DNA of 64,000 bases. Source: Heliomicrobium gestii. GTDB taxonomy: Bacteria > Bacillota > Desulfitobacteriia > Heliobacteriales > Heliobacteriaceae. Position numbers and translations under genes: made by a program. The stretch lies in contig NZ_WXEX01000001.1 of the NCBI RefSeq assembly GCF_009877435.1, forward strand, positions 62,001 through 126,000, written 5' to 3'. Under the pieces are notes generated by a model. It saw nothing but the letters and a program-made list of their open reading frames with translations, had not been told where the DNA came from and ran no database searches. Below, piece after piece: positions 7,935-18,530 of the stretch (the first letter of the stretch is position 1; every line of letters starts with the position of its first letter).

Positions 7935-8564
7935 ATGTCGGACAATAATCATTTTCTGATCCGTAAGTTTCACTCCTTGCTCGGCATTATTCCTATCGGT
8001 CTGTTTTTTGCTGAGCACACGGTCATGAACTCCATGGCCATCGTCAGCCCGGACATCTGGCTGGCTTGGACGAGTTTTCTTCATCACCTGCCGTTCAAGA
8101 TCCTCCTTGAGATGGCAATGATCTTCCTTCCCATCGCTTTCCACGCCATTTACGGCCTCTATATCGTCTATGTGGCCAAGAACAACACCCTCCAGTACAA
8201 CTACTTCCGGAACTGGATGTTCTACCTGCAGCGCATCACAGCCATCATTACTGTTCTTTTCGTGGTGTGGCACGTCTGGTCCCTGAAAATGATGGACTTC
8301 TGGCATGCGACCAACGGCACCTACTTCACCAACTTCGGCCACTACCTGGCTTCCAGCCCCATCGCGTTGGTCGCCTACGTCATCGGTTTCCTGGCTGCGG
8401 CCTTCCACTTCGCCAACGGCATTTGGAGCTTCTGTGTCGCCTGGGGCATCACGATTGGTCCGAAAGCGCAAAACGTGACATTCGTGCTCTGCATGGGCAT
8501 CCTTGGCGTACTGGCTGTCGGCGGTCTGGGAGCGCTCTTCTTCCTGATGAATGCGGCTCACTAA
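7935..8564 (+). CDS. sdhC: Succinate dehydrogenase/fumarate reductase cytochrome b558 subunit
   Basis: 209 residues with five hydrophobic helices, the B. subtilis/Wolinella-type single large anchor subunit that binds two hemes b and reacts with menaquinone. Conserved histidines are visible (FHSLLG, FAEHTVMN, FHAIYGLY, VWHVWSL, FHFANGIW). ATG at 7935 follows AAAGGAG; an upstream in-frame TTG at 7911 overlaps that site and is rejected. First gene of an sdhCAB block with short gaps. In an anaerobe this complex may work mainly as menaquinol:fumarate reductase, or as succinate dehydrogenase driven by reverse electron flow; sequence alone does not decide. Confidence 0.93.
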   Translation: MSDNNHFLIRKFHSLLGIIPIGLFFAEHTVMNSMAIVSPDIWLAWTSFLHHLPFKILLEMAMIFLPIAFHAIYGLYIVYVAKNNTLQYNYFRNWMFYLQRITAIITVLFVVWHVWSLKMMDFWHATNGTYFTNFGHYLASSPIALVAYVIGFLAAAFHFANGIWSFCVAWGITIGPKAQNVTFVLCMGILGVLAVGGLGALFFLMNAAH

Positions 8565-8586
8565 CGATATATAGAGGTGGGATGAA

Positions 8587-10338
8587 ATGGAAACGCGTAT
8601 TATCGTCGTTGGTGGCGGTCTTGCCGGTTTGATGGCCGCTATCAAAATCTGCGAAGCCGGCGGAAAAGTGGACCTCTTTTCCCTGGTTTCCGTGAAACGC
8701 TCCCACTCGGTCTGCGCCCAGGGCGGGATCAACGGGGCGGTCAATACGAAGGGTGAAGGCGACTCCCCTTACGAACATTTCGACGACACTGTCTACGGCG
8801 GCGACTTCCTGGCGAACCAGCCACCCGTCAAGGCCATGTGTGATGCGGCCCCTGGGATCATCTACATGATGGATCGCATGGGTGTCATGTTCAACCGGAC
8901 TCCGGAAGGCCTTCTGGACTTCCGCCGTTTCGGTGGCACGAAGCATCACCGCACCGCTTTTGCCGGCGCCACGACGGGCCAGCAGCTCCTCTACGCGCTG
9001 GACGAACAGGTTCGCAAATGGGAAGCAGCCGGTCGTGTTACAAAATATGAGAACTGGGATTACCTCTCCTCTGTCCTTGACAACGAAGGCGCCTGCCGCG
9101 GCATCGTCGCTCAGGATATGGCCTCCATGGAGATCCGCGCCTTCCGCGGTGACGCCGTCATCCTGGCCACCGGCGGCATCGGCATGATCTTCGGCCGTTC
9201 CACCAACTCGACTATCAACACCGGTTCGCCCCAAGCTTCGGCCTATCAGCAGGGTGTCTACTACGCCAACGGCGAGATGATCCAGGTGCACCCCACCGCC
9301 ATCCCTGGCGAAGACAAGCTGCGCCTGATGTCTGAATCGGCTCGTGGTGAAGGCGGACGGGTGTGGACCTATAAAGACGGCAAACCCTGGTACTTCCTCG
9401 AAGAATGGTACCCGGCCTACGGCAACCTGGTCCCCCGGGACGTGGCCACCCGCGCCATTCACAAGGTCTGCTACGAACTGGGCCTCGGCGTCGACGGCAA
9501 ACCCCAGGTGTATCTGGATCTGTCCCACATCGACGCCAAGACCCTGGATCGCAAGCTTGGCGGCATCCTCGAGATCTACGAGAAGTTTGTCGGCGACGAT
9601 CCGCGCAAAGTGCCCATGAAAATTTTCCCCGGTATGCACTACACCATGGGTGGTCTCTGGACCGATTACAACGGCATGACCAACATCCCCGGCCTCTTCG
9701 CCTCTGGCGAAGCCGAGTACCAATACCACGGCGCGAACCGTCTCGGCGCCAACTCGCTCCTCTCGGCCATCTTTGGCGGCATGGTTTCCGGCCCGGCGAC
9801 GATGAAGTATGTCAAAGGTTTGAAAAAATCGTCCGCCGACGTTTCCCAATCCGTCTTTGACCAGGAAGTCAAGCTCCAACAAGCCAAGATGGAAGAGATC
9901 TTCCGCATGAGCGGCACCGAGAACCCCTACAAGATTCACGAAGAGCTCGGCAACATGATGCTGCAGCACGTCACCATCGTCCGGATCAACAAAGACCTGA
10001 AGGCGACCGATGACAAGCTGCAAAATCTCATGGCCCGTTGGAAGAAGATCGGCTTGCCAGACAGCAGCCGCCATGCCAACCAGTCGGCCATCTTCACCCG
10101 TCACCTCTGGAACATGCTTGAACTGGCCCGCGTGATCACCGTCGGCGCCCTGAACCGGAACGAGAGCCGCGGCGCTCACTACAAGCCCGAGTTCCCGAAC
10201 CGTGATGACGTGAACTTCATGAAGACGACGAAGGCCAAGTGGACGGCCCAAGGCCCCGCGCTCGAGTATGAAGACGTCGATGTCTCTCTGATCAAGCCGC
10301 GGCCCCGCCGTTATGACGTGGACAAGGGGGCGAACTAA
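8587..10338 (+). CDS. sdhA: Succinate dehydrogenase/fumarate reductase flavoprotein subunit
   Basis: 583 residues. The N-terminus has the FAD dinucleotide fold VVGGGLAGL, followed by SHSVCAQGGINGA, where the covalent-FAD histidine resides (SHS). HPTAIPGEDKLRLMSE and RGEGG supply the dicarboxylate-binding and catalytic residues, and HYTMGGLWTD with the NRLGANSLL segment completes the active site. The Fe-S subunit begins 2 bp after its stop and a ribosome site AGAGGTGGG precedes its ATG. It interconverts succinate and fumarate at the cytoplasmic face. In context it joins the C4 branch to the succinyl-CoA/methylmalonyl-CoA genes downstream. Confidence 0.96.
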   Translation: METRIIVVGGGLAGLMAAIKICEAGGKVDLFSLVSVKRSHSVCAQGGINGAVNTKGEGDSPYEHFDDTVYGGDFLANQPPVKAMCDAAPGIIYMMDRMGVMFNRTPEGLLDFRRFGGTKHHRTAFAGATTGQQLLYALDEQVRKWEAAGRVTKYENWDYLSSVLDNEGACRGIVAQDMASMEIRAFRGDAVILATGGIGMIFGRSTNSTINTGSPQASAYQQGVYYANGEMIQVHPTAIPGEDKLRLMSESARGEGGRVWTYKDGKPWYFLEEWYPAYGNLVPRDVATRAIHKVCYELGLGVDGKPQVYLDLSHIDAKTLDRKLGGILEIYEKFVGDDPRKVPMKIFPGMHYTMGGLWTDYNGMTNIPGLFASGEAEYQYHGANRLGANSLLSAIFGGMVSGPATMKYVKGLKKSSADVSQSVFDQEVKLQQAKMEEIFRMSGTENPYKIHEELGNMMLQHVTIVRINKDLKATDDKLQNLMARWKKIGLPDSSRHANQSAIFTRHLWNMLELARVITVGALNRNESRGAHYKPEFPNRDDVNFMKTTKAKWTAQGPALEYEDVDVSLIKPRPRRYDVDKGAN

Positions 10339-10340
10339 TC

Positions 10341-11087
10341 ATGGCCGAAACGATTCGTTTGCGTGTAAAACGGCAAGACGGTCCGAATGGGACCCCGCGT
10401 TGGGAAGAGTTCGCCATTCCTTATCGGAAGAACCTCAACGTGATCGCCATGTTGCAAGACATTCAGAAAAACCCCGTGCTGGCCAACGGCCAGAAGACGA
10501 CGCCTGTCGTCTTCGAGTGCAACTGCCTGGAAGAAGTCTGCGGCGCTTGCAGCATGGTCGTCAACGGCAAGCCTCGCCAGGCCTGCTCGGCCCTGGTGGA
10601 TCAACTGAGCCAGCCCATCACCCTGGAACCGCTCTCCAAGTTTCCGCTGATCCGAGACCTGCAAGTCGACCGGAATCGCATGTTTGAGAGCCTGAAAAAG
10701 GTGAAAGCCTGGATCGACATTGACGGCACCTATGATCTGGGCGCCGGTCCCCGCATGGCCCCGCGCGACCAGGAGTGGGCCTACCCCCTTTCCCGTTGCA
10801 TGACCTGCGGTTGCTGCGCTGAGTCTTGCCCCAACTACAACCAGAAGTCGGCCTTTATCGGCCCGGCTGCCATCTCTCAGGTTCGTCTCTTTAATGCCCA
10901 CCCCACCGGTGAGATGCAGTCTCATGATCGACTGGATTCGGTTATGGGCCCCGGCGGCGTCACCGACTGCGGCAACGCCCAGAACTGTGTCCGCGTCTGC
11001 CCCAAGGAGATCCCCTTGACCACCTCCATCGCCGACATCGGCCGGCAGACGGTGTTCCGCTGGATCGACCGGGCGCTTCGCTCCTAA
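10341..11087 (+). CDS. sdhB: Succinate dehydrogenase/fumarate reductase iron-sulfur subunit
   Basis: 248 residues. Cysteines 60-82 (CNCLEEVCGAC...QAC) form the [2Fe-2S] site, CMTCGCCAESCP (~153-164) the [4Fe-4S] site, and Cys210, Cys216 and Cys220 the third cluster. The extra Cys in the second motif (CGCC) is seen in several clostridial and epsilonproteobacterial homologues. It carries electrons between the flavoprotein and the diheme anchor. Last gene of sdhCAB; a long hairpin lies 40 bp downstream. Confidence 0.95.
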   Translation: MAETIRLRVKRQDGPNGTPRWEEFAIPYRKNLNVIAMLQDIQKNPVLANGQKTTPVVFECNCLEEVCGACSMVVNGKPRQACSALVDQLSQPITLEPLSKFPLIRDLQVDRNRMFESLKKVKAWIDIDGTYDLGAGPRMAPRDQEWAYPLSRCMTCGCCAESCPNYNQKSAFIGPAAISQVRLFNAHPTGEMQSHDRLDSVMGPGGVTDCGNAQNCVRVCPKEIPLTTSIADIGRQTVFRWIDRALRS

Positions 11088-11126
11088 ACAAAGCTCCAGA
11101 TCCTTTTTCATCGGTGTCAATAAAAT

Positions 11127-11157
11127 GACCTAGCTGGGGCGGGGCCCCGGCTAGGTC
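11127..11157 (+). terminator. Hairpin after sdhCAB
   Basis: GACCTAGC / GCTAGGTC outer arms with GGGGC/GCCCC inside make a very stable stem. The T-tract is poor (TTCC), so termination may be partial and some transcripts may run on to sucCD. Confidence 0.6.
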
Positions 11158-11423
11158 TTCCACCGCCCCGATACCGGCGACGGTTCTCCTTTGGCTTGTC
11201 AGATTGCTCCGTAACGGCAAACTTTCGCGAAGCCATACATACTCTTTGCTGACAGTGTATCGCACCCTGGAATGCAGTTGCGACCGTCGCATCATCGCCA
11301 CCACCGTTCACCGCCATGCCATTGTCCACTGTCGATTTGTTAAAAAACCTTTCCGACTACAGGTAAGGGTTGGCCCCGAAAGGGTTAACATATCCACAGC
11401 GAACAAGGAGGGCATTGAAAACA
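11158..11423. other. Spacer before sucC
   Basis: About 265 bp without a supportable gene; it probably carries the promoter of the sucCD-mutase-transcarboxylase operon. No clear -35/-10 pair stands out. Confidence 0.4.
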
Positions 11424-12551
11424 GTGAAGTGCTTTGAGTACATGGGGAAGGAGATCTTCGCGCGGTTCGGCATTCCGGTTCCTCAGGGCCGTATGGTCCT
11501 GAAGCCGGAAGATGCGGCAACAGTGGCGGCGGAGATCGGCAAGCCAGTCGTCATCAAGTCTCAGGTCCTTTCCGGCAAACGGGGCAAAGCCGGCGGCATC
11601 AAATTTGCCGACACCCCGGAAGCGGCAGCCCAAGCAGCGGCTGAGGTGCTGTCCATGACGGTGCAGGGTCTGCCGGTTCAGCGCATCCTTGTGGAAGAAA
11701 AGCTGAAGATCGATGCAGAACTCTATGTGGCCATCACCATCGACGGCGCCGCCAAAGCGCCTGTCGTGATCGCCTCGGCCAAGGGCGGCATGGACATTGA
11801 GGAACAGGACGAAGCGGACATTGTCAAAACCCATCTGGATGTCTTTTTAGGACTGCCGGCCTTTCTCGCCAAAGATTTGGCGAGAAAAATTGGTCTACGC
11901 GGCAATCTTGCCAAGGAGTTTTCTGACATACTGTCGAAAATGTATTGTATCCTTAATCACAAGGATGCCGAACTGGTCGAGATCAACCCCCTTGTCATCT
12001 CCGGCGACCACCTGATCGCTGCGGACGCCAAGCTGACCATCGATGACAGCGCCCTCTACCGCCAGAAAGATATCCCTTTCGTCGATGAAGATATGACGGA
12101 AGTGGAGAAGATGGCCAAGGCGGCCGGAGTCGGTTCATTCGTTGAACTGGGCGGCGACATCGCCATTATGGCCAATGGCGCCGGCATCACCATGGGCACA
12201 TTGGACATGGTACAACTCTTTGGCGGTCAACCGGCGAACTTCATGGACGCCGGCGGCGGAACAGGGGTAGAAGGCACGGCCAAGGCGCTCCGCATCCTCT
12301 TGGCCCAGAACCCTAAGGTCATCTTGATCAATATCTTTGGCGGGATCACCCGCTGTGACGACGTCGCCAATGCCCTGGCGCAGGTGAAACAGAACATCGG
12401 CATCCCCGTCCCGGTCGTCGTCCGTATGGTCGGCACCAACGAGGAGGCGGGTGTTCGCATCCTGAAGGAAGTCGGAATCGACGCCTATCGGGATATGAAA
12501 ACGGCCGCTCAAATGGCCGTTGCGCTTGCAAAACGCGGGGAGGGGGCGTAA
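11424..12551 (+). CDS. sucC: Succinyl-CoA synthetase (ADP-forming) beta subunit
   Basis: 375 residues from GTG 11424. This start gives MKCFEYMGKEIFARFGIPVP, matching the family N-terminus; AAGGAGG lies 12 bp upstream, and TTG 11415 is too close to it. The ATP-grasp domain is at residues ~1-230 (KSQVLSGKRGKAGGI for nucleotide binding, EINPLV for Mg). The C-terminal CoA-ligase domain has FMDAGGGTGVEGTAKAL and NIFGGITRCDDVA. It forms succinyl-CoA with SucD at the cost of ATP, or makes ATP in the oxidative direction. It links the succinate made by sdhCAB to the methylmalonyl-CoA mutase genes. Confidence 0.94.
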   Translation: MKCFEYMGKEIFARFGIPVPQGRMVLKPEDAATVAAEIGKPVVIKSQVLSGKRGKAGGIKFADTPEAAAQAAAEVLSMTVQGLPVQRILVEEKLKIDAELYVAITIDGAAKAPVVIASAKGGMDIEEQDEADIVKTHLDVFLGLPAFLAKDLARKIGLRGNLAKEFSDILSKMYCILNHKDAELVEINPLVISGDHLIAADAKLTIDDSALYRQKDIPFVDEDMTEVEKMAKAAGVGSFVELGGDIAIMANGAGITMGTLDMVQLFGGQPANFMDAGGGTGVEGTAKALRILLAQNPKVILINIFGGITRCDDVANALAQVKQNIGIPVPVVVRMVGTNEEAGVRILKEVGIDAYRDMKTAAQMAVALAKRGEGA

Positions 12552-12553
12552 TC

Positions 12554-13423
12554 ATGGCGATCCTGGTCAATGGGGCATCAAGCGTGCTGATTCAGGGGAT
12601 CACGGGCAAGCAAGGAAGTTTCCATTTTCGACAAATGCGCGCCTTCGGAACCAACATCGTCGCCGGCGTCGCGCCGGGCAAGGGCGGCAGTCGCTTCGAG
12701 GACATTCCCCTCTACGAGACGGTCCAGGAAGCCTGTGAGCATCATACCATCGACGCGACGGTGCTGTTTATCCCGGCGGCCTTCTGCAAAGACGCTGCGT
12801 TGGAAGCCATCGAAGCGGGCATCAAAGTCATTGTCATCATCACTGAACATATCCCGGTGCAGGATGAGTTAATCATAGTGAATCGGGCCAAACTGAAGGA
12901 AGCCGTGATCATTGGACCGAACACCTTCGGTATGGCCTCCTGGAAGTGCAAGCTGGGCATCCTTCCCAATGTCGCCTTCTCCCCGGGTCCGGTCGGCGTC
13001 GTAGCCCGTTCAGGAACCTTGACCTATGAGATCGTCGGTTCACTGACAAACGTCGGCATCGGCCAGACCAGTGTCATCGGTCTCGGCGGAGACCGTGTCC
13101 CGGGTTCATCATTTGTAGATATGCTCAAACGGTTTGAGGTCGACCCGGACACAAAATGTGTCGTCCTTGTGGGCGAAATCGGCGGAAACGCCGAAGAAGA
13201 GGCGGCCGAGTTCATCAAGACCATGAGCAAGCCTGTCGTCGCATACCTGGCCGGGAAAAGCGCCCCTCCGGGCAAGCGCATGGGGCATGCGGGCGCGATC
13301 ATCGAGCGGGGCAAGGGCACTTACGAAGGAAAAGTAAAGGCTCTGACCGCCGCCGGCGCACAAGTGGCCACCTTCCCCTACGAAGTCGTAGAAAAAGTCC
13401 AGACGTTGCTTGGTCATGCCTGA
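12554..13423 (+). CDS. sucD: Succinyl-CoA synthetase alpha subunit
   Basis: 289 residues, full length. The N-terminal CoA-binding Rossmann domain contains GITGKQGSFH and GVAPGKGG. The active-site histidine that carries the phosphate is His245 in MGHAGAII. ATG lies 2 bp past the sucC stop with GGGGAGGGGG overlapping the sucC end, so translation is coupled. Partner of SucC. A spacer of 141 bp with a G+C hairpin separates it from the mutase gene. Confidence 0.95.
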   Translation: MAILVNGASSVLIQGITGKQGSFHFRQMRAFGTNIVAGVAPGKGGSRFEDIPLYETVQEACEHHTIDATVLFIPAAFCKDAALEAIEAGIKVIVIITEHIPVQDELIIVNRAKLKEAVIIGPNTFGMASWKCKLGILPNVAFSPGPVGVVARSGTLTYEIVGSLTNVGIGQTSVIGLGGDRVPGSSFVDMLKRFEVDPDTKCVVLVGEIGGNAEEEAAEFIKTMSKPVVAYLAGKSAPPGKRMGHAGAIIERGKGTYEGKVKALTAAGAQVATFPYEVVEKVQTLLGHA

Positions 13424-13443
13424 CCGGTAGGACAATCTCCGGC

Positions 13444-13463
13444 GCCGCCGCGACTGCGGCGGC
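13444..13463 (+). other. Intercistronic hairpin between sucD and mutase gene
   Basis: Perfect 8-bp stem GCCGCCGC / GCGGCGGC with GACT loop and no T-tract. It is more likely an RNA-stability or processing element than a terminator, since the surrounding genes form one pathway. Confidence 0.4.
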
Positions 13464-13564
13464 CCGGACTTCCATCGATCAGGCCGCCAAGAAGCACGGC
13501 GATCCACGGGCGAGAAGGGCACCGCACCATTCGTTCCCAAGTTCGAAAGGAGGTTCATCGGTTC

Positions 13565-15238
<1,674 letters not shown>

Positions 15239-15259
15239 GCGGGGAGGGTCGCTCGTACC

Positions 15260-16084
15260 ATGGAAAAGAAACCGATTCGCGTAGTAGTTGCCAAACCGGG
15301 CCTGGACGGCCACGATCGCGGCGCCAAGGTCATCGCCCAAGCGCTCCGGGACTCCGGCATGGAAGTCATCTATACCGGTCTGCGCCAAACGCCGGCCCAG
15401 ATCGTTGAAGTCGCCATCCAGGAAGACGCCCAGATCGTCGCTTTGAGTTCGCTCTCTGGCGCTCACAGCGCTCTTTTCCCGCAGGTGGTGGAAGGCCTTC
15501 GCGCCCAGGGGCTCAATGACGTCCTCGTCCTCGGCGGCGGCGTCATCCCTGATGACGACATCCCCTTCCTGAAGGAATCGGGTGTGGCTGAAATTTTCAC
15601 TCCTGGCACGGATACGCGGGACGTCGTGGCGTTCATCGAAGAACACTTCTACGGCCCCAAAAAAAAGCCTGAAATCCAACACATCGACCATGTCGGCATT
15701 GCGGTGAAGGACCTGAATGCGGCCATCGCCTTCTATGAGAACGTCATCGGCATCAAGTGCACGGCCATCGAAGAGGTTCCCGAGCAGAAGGTGCGCGTTG
15801 CCTTCTTCCCCTCTGGCGACGCTGAGGTGGAACTCCTCGAATCGACCGATCCGGAAGGCCCCATCGCCAAGTTCATCGCCAAGAACGGCGAAGGCATCCA
15901 ACACGTAGCCTACCGCGTCGACGATCTGGAAGCCAAGCTGGAAGAACTTAAGAAGGCGGGTGTTCCGCTCATCGATAAGACACCGCGGCGCGGCGCCGGC
16001 GGCGCTGACATCGCTTTCCTCCATCCGAAAGGCACCTTCGGCCATCTGGTCGAACTCTGCCAGCGTCCCGGAAAACTCAAGTAA
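15260..16084 (+). CDS. Fusion: methylmalonyl-CoA mutase B12-binding subunit + methylmalonyl-CoA epimerase
   Basis: 274 residues in one uninterrupted frame. Residues 1-~130 are a cobalamin-binding domain with DGHDRG (His18 as expected cobalt ligand), ALSSLSGAH and [11 protein letters not shown], i.e. the small mutase subunit. After a short linker ([10 protein letters not shown], 131-140), residues ~140-274 form a vicinal-oxygen-chelate domain with [23 protein letters not shown] and GHLVELCQ, supplying the metal-binding His/His/Glu of methylmalonyl-CoA epimerase. Each domain has its normal length. The fusion would bring the mutase and the (R)/(S) epimerase, successive steps of the pathway, into one complex with the large subunit. 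ATG follows GGGGAGGG. Confidence 0.93.
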   Translation: MEKKPIRVVVAKPGLDGHDRGAKVIAQALRDSGMEVIYTGLRQTPAQIVEVAIQEDAQIVALSSLSGAHSALFPQVVEGLRAQGLNDVLVLGGGVIPDDDIPFLKESGVAEIFTPGTDTRDVVAFIEEHFYGPKKKPEIQHIDHVGIAVKDLNAAIAFYENVIGIKCTAIEEVPEQKVRVAFFPSGDAEVELLESTDPEGPIAKFIAKNGEGIQHVAYRVDDLEAKLEELKKAGVPLIDKTPRRGAGGADIAFLHPKGTFGHLVELCQRPGKLK

Positions 16085-16204
16085 GACCGGGCCGTCACAC
16101 CATCGTCACTGCTGTGGCCCGTCGATCCCCGCATGAGGCAAGGGGAGAGGGCGCAACATAGTTCCACGAATACAGGCGTATGAAGATTGGGAGGGATCAT
16201 TCCC

Positions 16205-17740
16205 TTGAACATGGAAGAACGTTTGGCTCAGTTGGCGAAATACCGCGAGAAGCTCACCCAGGGCGGCGGCCCGAAGCGGATCGCCAAGCAACACGAGTCC
16301 GGCAAGATGACTGCCCGTGAGCGCATCGAAGCCCTGCTCGATCCCGGTTCCTTTGTTGAACTCGGTGTCTTTGTCGGCGACAGCAATTTCGACACCCTGG
16401 AAAACCCGGGTGAGGGTGTCGTTGTCGGCCACGGCACTGTCGAAGGCCGCGTGGTATATATATACGCCCAGGACTTCACCGTTTCTGGCGGTTCCCTCTC
16501 GAAGGCCCATGCCGACAAGATCGTCAAGGTCATGGACCTGGCCCTGAAAAACGGGGCGCCCTGCCTCGGCTTGAACGACTCCGGCGGCGCGCGGATTCAA
16601 CAAGGCGTTGATGCTTTGGAAGGATACGGCAGCATCTTCTACCGCAACACACTCTCTTCCGGCGTCATTCCCCAGATCTCGGCCATCCTCGGCCCTTGCG
16701 CCGGCGGCGCCGTCTACTCGCCCGCCCTTACCGACTTCATCTTCATGGTCAACGGCATCTCCCGCATGTTCATCACCGGGCCTCAGGTCATCAAGGCCGT
16801 CACCGGCGAGGACGTATCGCCCGAAACCCTCGGCGGCGCCCTGACACACAACCAGCGGTCCGGTGTGGCCCACTTCATGGCCGACAGCGAACTGGAGTGC
16901 TTTGAACAGATCCGCGCATTGCTCTCCTACCTGCCGTCCAACAACATGGAAGAACCTCCCGTTGTCGACCCTGTTGAACCGGAGTTCGATGCGGAAGAGC
17001 TGCTCAGCATCATCCCGCCCAACCCCAACCAGGGCTATGATGTCCGGGACGTGTTGCTGCGCATCGTCGACGCCGGCTCCTTCTTTGAAGTGCAACCCCT
17101 CTTCGCGCCGAACGGCATCACCGCCTTTGGTCGCCTGAACGGCAAAGTGGTCGGCATCCTGGCCAACCAACCCAAGGTCCTTGCCGGCTGCCTCGACATC
17201 GACGTATCGGACAAACTGGCCCGTTTCGTCCGTTTCTGCAACGCCTTCAACATTCCCCTGCTGACCTTCGAAGACGTGCCCGGCTTCCTGCCCGGCACCA
17301 ATCAGGAGTACGGCGGCATCATTCGGCACGGCGCCAAAATGCTCTACGCTTATTCGGAAGCGTCTGTCCCCAAGATCACCATCATCCTGCGCAAAGCCTA
17401 CGGTGGCGCCTACCTGGCCATGTGCGGCAAGCCCCTCGGCTGTGACGCCGCCTTTGCCTGGCCGACAGCGGAAATCGCCGTCATGGGTCCCGATGGCGCC
17501 GCCAACATCATTTACCGCAAAGAGATCGAATCGGCGGAAGACCCGATTGCGATGCGCAAGCAGATGGTCGAGAAGTACCGGGATGAAGTCTCCAATCCGT
17601 TTATCGCCTGCGCTCGCGGCTATGTGGAAGACATCCTCGACCCGCGGGAAACCCGCAGCCGCCTGATCGCGACGCTGGATGCATTGGCAACCAAGCGCGA
17701 AAACCGGCCGCGCAAGAAAAACGGAAACATCCCGGTCTAA
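16205..17740 (+). CDS. mmdA: Methylmalonyl-CoA carboxyltransferase / decarboxylase alpha (transcarboxylase 12S-like) subunit
   Basis: 511 residues from TTG 16205 (spacing 9 from GGGAGGG; ATG 16211 is the alternative, and TTG 16187 overlaps the ribosome site). The N-terminal carboxyltransferase half starts with KLTQGGGPKRIAKQHESGKM and has DSGGARIQQGVDAL; the C-terminal half has FEDVPGFLPGTNQEYGGIIRHGAK and AYGGAYLAM. This is the crotonase-fold subunit shared by propionyl-CoA carboxylase beta, MmdA and transcarboxylase 12S. The adjacent 5S-like gene and the absence of a membrane MmdB in the window point to transcarboxylase use: methylmalonyl-CoA + biotin carrier to propionyl-CoA + carboxybiotin. 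Confidence 0.92.
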   Translation: MNMEERLAQLAKYREKLTQGGGPKRIAKQHESGKMTARERIEALLDPGSFVELGVFVGDSNFDTLENPGEGVVVGHGTVEGRVVYIYAQDFTVSGGSLSKAHADKIVKVMDLALKNGAPCLGLNDSGGARIQQGVDALEGYGSIFYRNTLSSGVIPQISAILGPCAGGAVYSPALTDFIFMVNGISRMFITGPQVIKAVTGEDVSPETLGGALTHNQRSGVAHFMADSELECFEQIRALLSYLPSNNMEEPPVVDPVEPEFDAEELLSIIPPNPNQGYDVRDVLLRIVDAGSFFEVQPLFAPNGITAFGRLNGKVVGILANQPKVLAGCLDIDVSDKLARFVRFCNAFNIPLLTFEDVPGFLPGTNQEYGGIIRHGAKMLYAYSEASVPKITIILRKAYGGAYLAMCGKPLGCDAAFAWPTAEIAVMGPDGAANIIYRKEIESAEDPIAMRKQMVEKYRDEVSNPFIACARGYVEDILDPRETRSRLIATLDALATKRENRPRKKNGNIPV

Positions 17741-17788
17741 GGTCCTGGGGGTGTCGCCCCCCTTTGGAAAGGGGTTGGGTAACGAAAC

Positions 17789-18481
17789 ATGCTAAACCGT
17801 GACCGCAAACGTCGTCGCCAAGCAGCCATCGCCGCTGTCATGTCGGCCATCGGCTATCAGATGGCCAGCATCAAACGGCGGGGGAGAGTGACGGGCGGAC
17901 AGAGCTTCGCCCGCTCGGCCTGGACCGGACGAACAGATTGGAAGACCATGGGTCTTGCCGATGCCTTGGGGCAGAGGGACTCAGATACCCCAGTTGAGGA
18001 GATTGCCAGGCAGATCGCTGCCCGAATGCCTGACAGCGGGAGGGAAATTTTTGTGAAGAGATTCAAAGTCCGTGTTGACAATCAGATGTTCTATGTAGAA
18101 GTGGAAGAAATCCCTGGCGAAGGCGCCATGGCTGCCGCCGCCCCGGCTCCGGTCGTCCGCGCCGCCGCCCCTGCGCCGGCGCCGAAAGCCGCTGCCGCTC
18201 CGGTCGCCCCGAAAGCCGCCGCCGCTCCGGCCGCCAAGGCTGCGCCGAAAGCCGCTGCTCCCGCCGCGGGTGGCGGAATCACCGCTCCCATGCCGGGAAC
18301 CATCCTGGACGTTCGCAAGAATGTCGGCGATGCCGTCAACGCCGGTGAAACTGTCCTCATCCTCGAAGCCATGAAGATGGAAAACGAAATCCAGGCGGAT
18401 CACGCGGGCACCATCCAAGAGATCCGCGTGAAGAAGGGCCAAGCGGTCAACGCCGGTGAGGTTCTGGTCGTCATTGGCTAA
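17789..18481 (+). CDS. Biotin carboxyl carrier (1.3S/MmdC-like) with delta-like N-terminal extension
   Basis: 230 residues as one frame. Residues ~1-88 are basic and resemble the soluble tail of decarboxylase gamma/delta (OadG/MmdD) subunits (AAIAAVMSAIG, then SAWTGRTDWKTMG), but with no membrane helix. An internal GTG at 18053, with its own GGGAGGG site 7 bp upstream, begins MKRFKVRVDNQMFYVEVEE, the normal start of biotin carriers. An Ala/Pro linker (~residues 105-160) follows, then a biotinyl domain with biotin lysine Lys196 in EAMKMENE. The frame therefore encodes either a fusion, or a nested pair with the carrier also translated alone. It shuttles CO2 between the 12S- and 5S-like subunits. 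Confidence 0.88.
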   Translation: MLNRDRKRRRQAAIAAVMSAIGYQMASIKRRGRVTGGQSFARSAWTGRTDWKTMGLADALGQRDSDTPVEEIARQIAARMPDSGREIFVKRFKVRVDNQMFYVEVEEIPGEGAMAAAAPAPVVRAAAPAPAPKAAAAPVAPKAAAAPAAKAAPKAAAPAAGGGITAPMPGTILDVRKNVGDAVNAGETVLILEAMKMENEIQADHAGTIQEIRVKKGQAVNAGEVLVVIG

Positions 18482-18530
18482 CCGTAAACGAGGAACGTCG
18501 ACCCAGACGAAGGGCAGGAAGGAGTCTAAC

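Noticed and set aside
8449-10251. 600-codon minus-strand frame opposite sdhA
   Set aside because: Shadow of the sdhA reading frame; composition not protein-like.
13430-13560. Terminator splitting sucCD from the mutase genes
   Set aside because: The hairpin at 13444-13463 has no T-tract, so full termination is unlikely.
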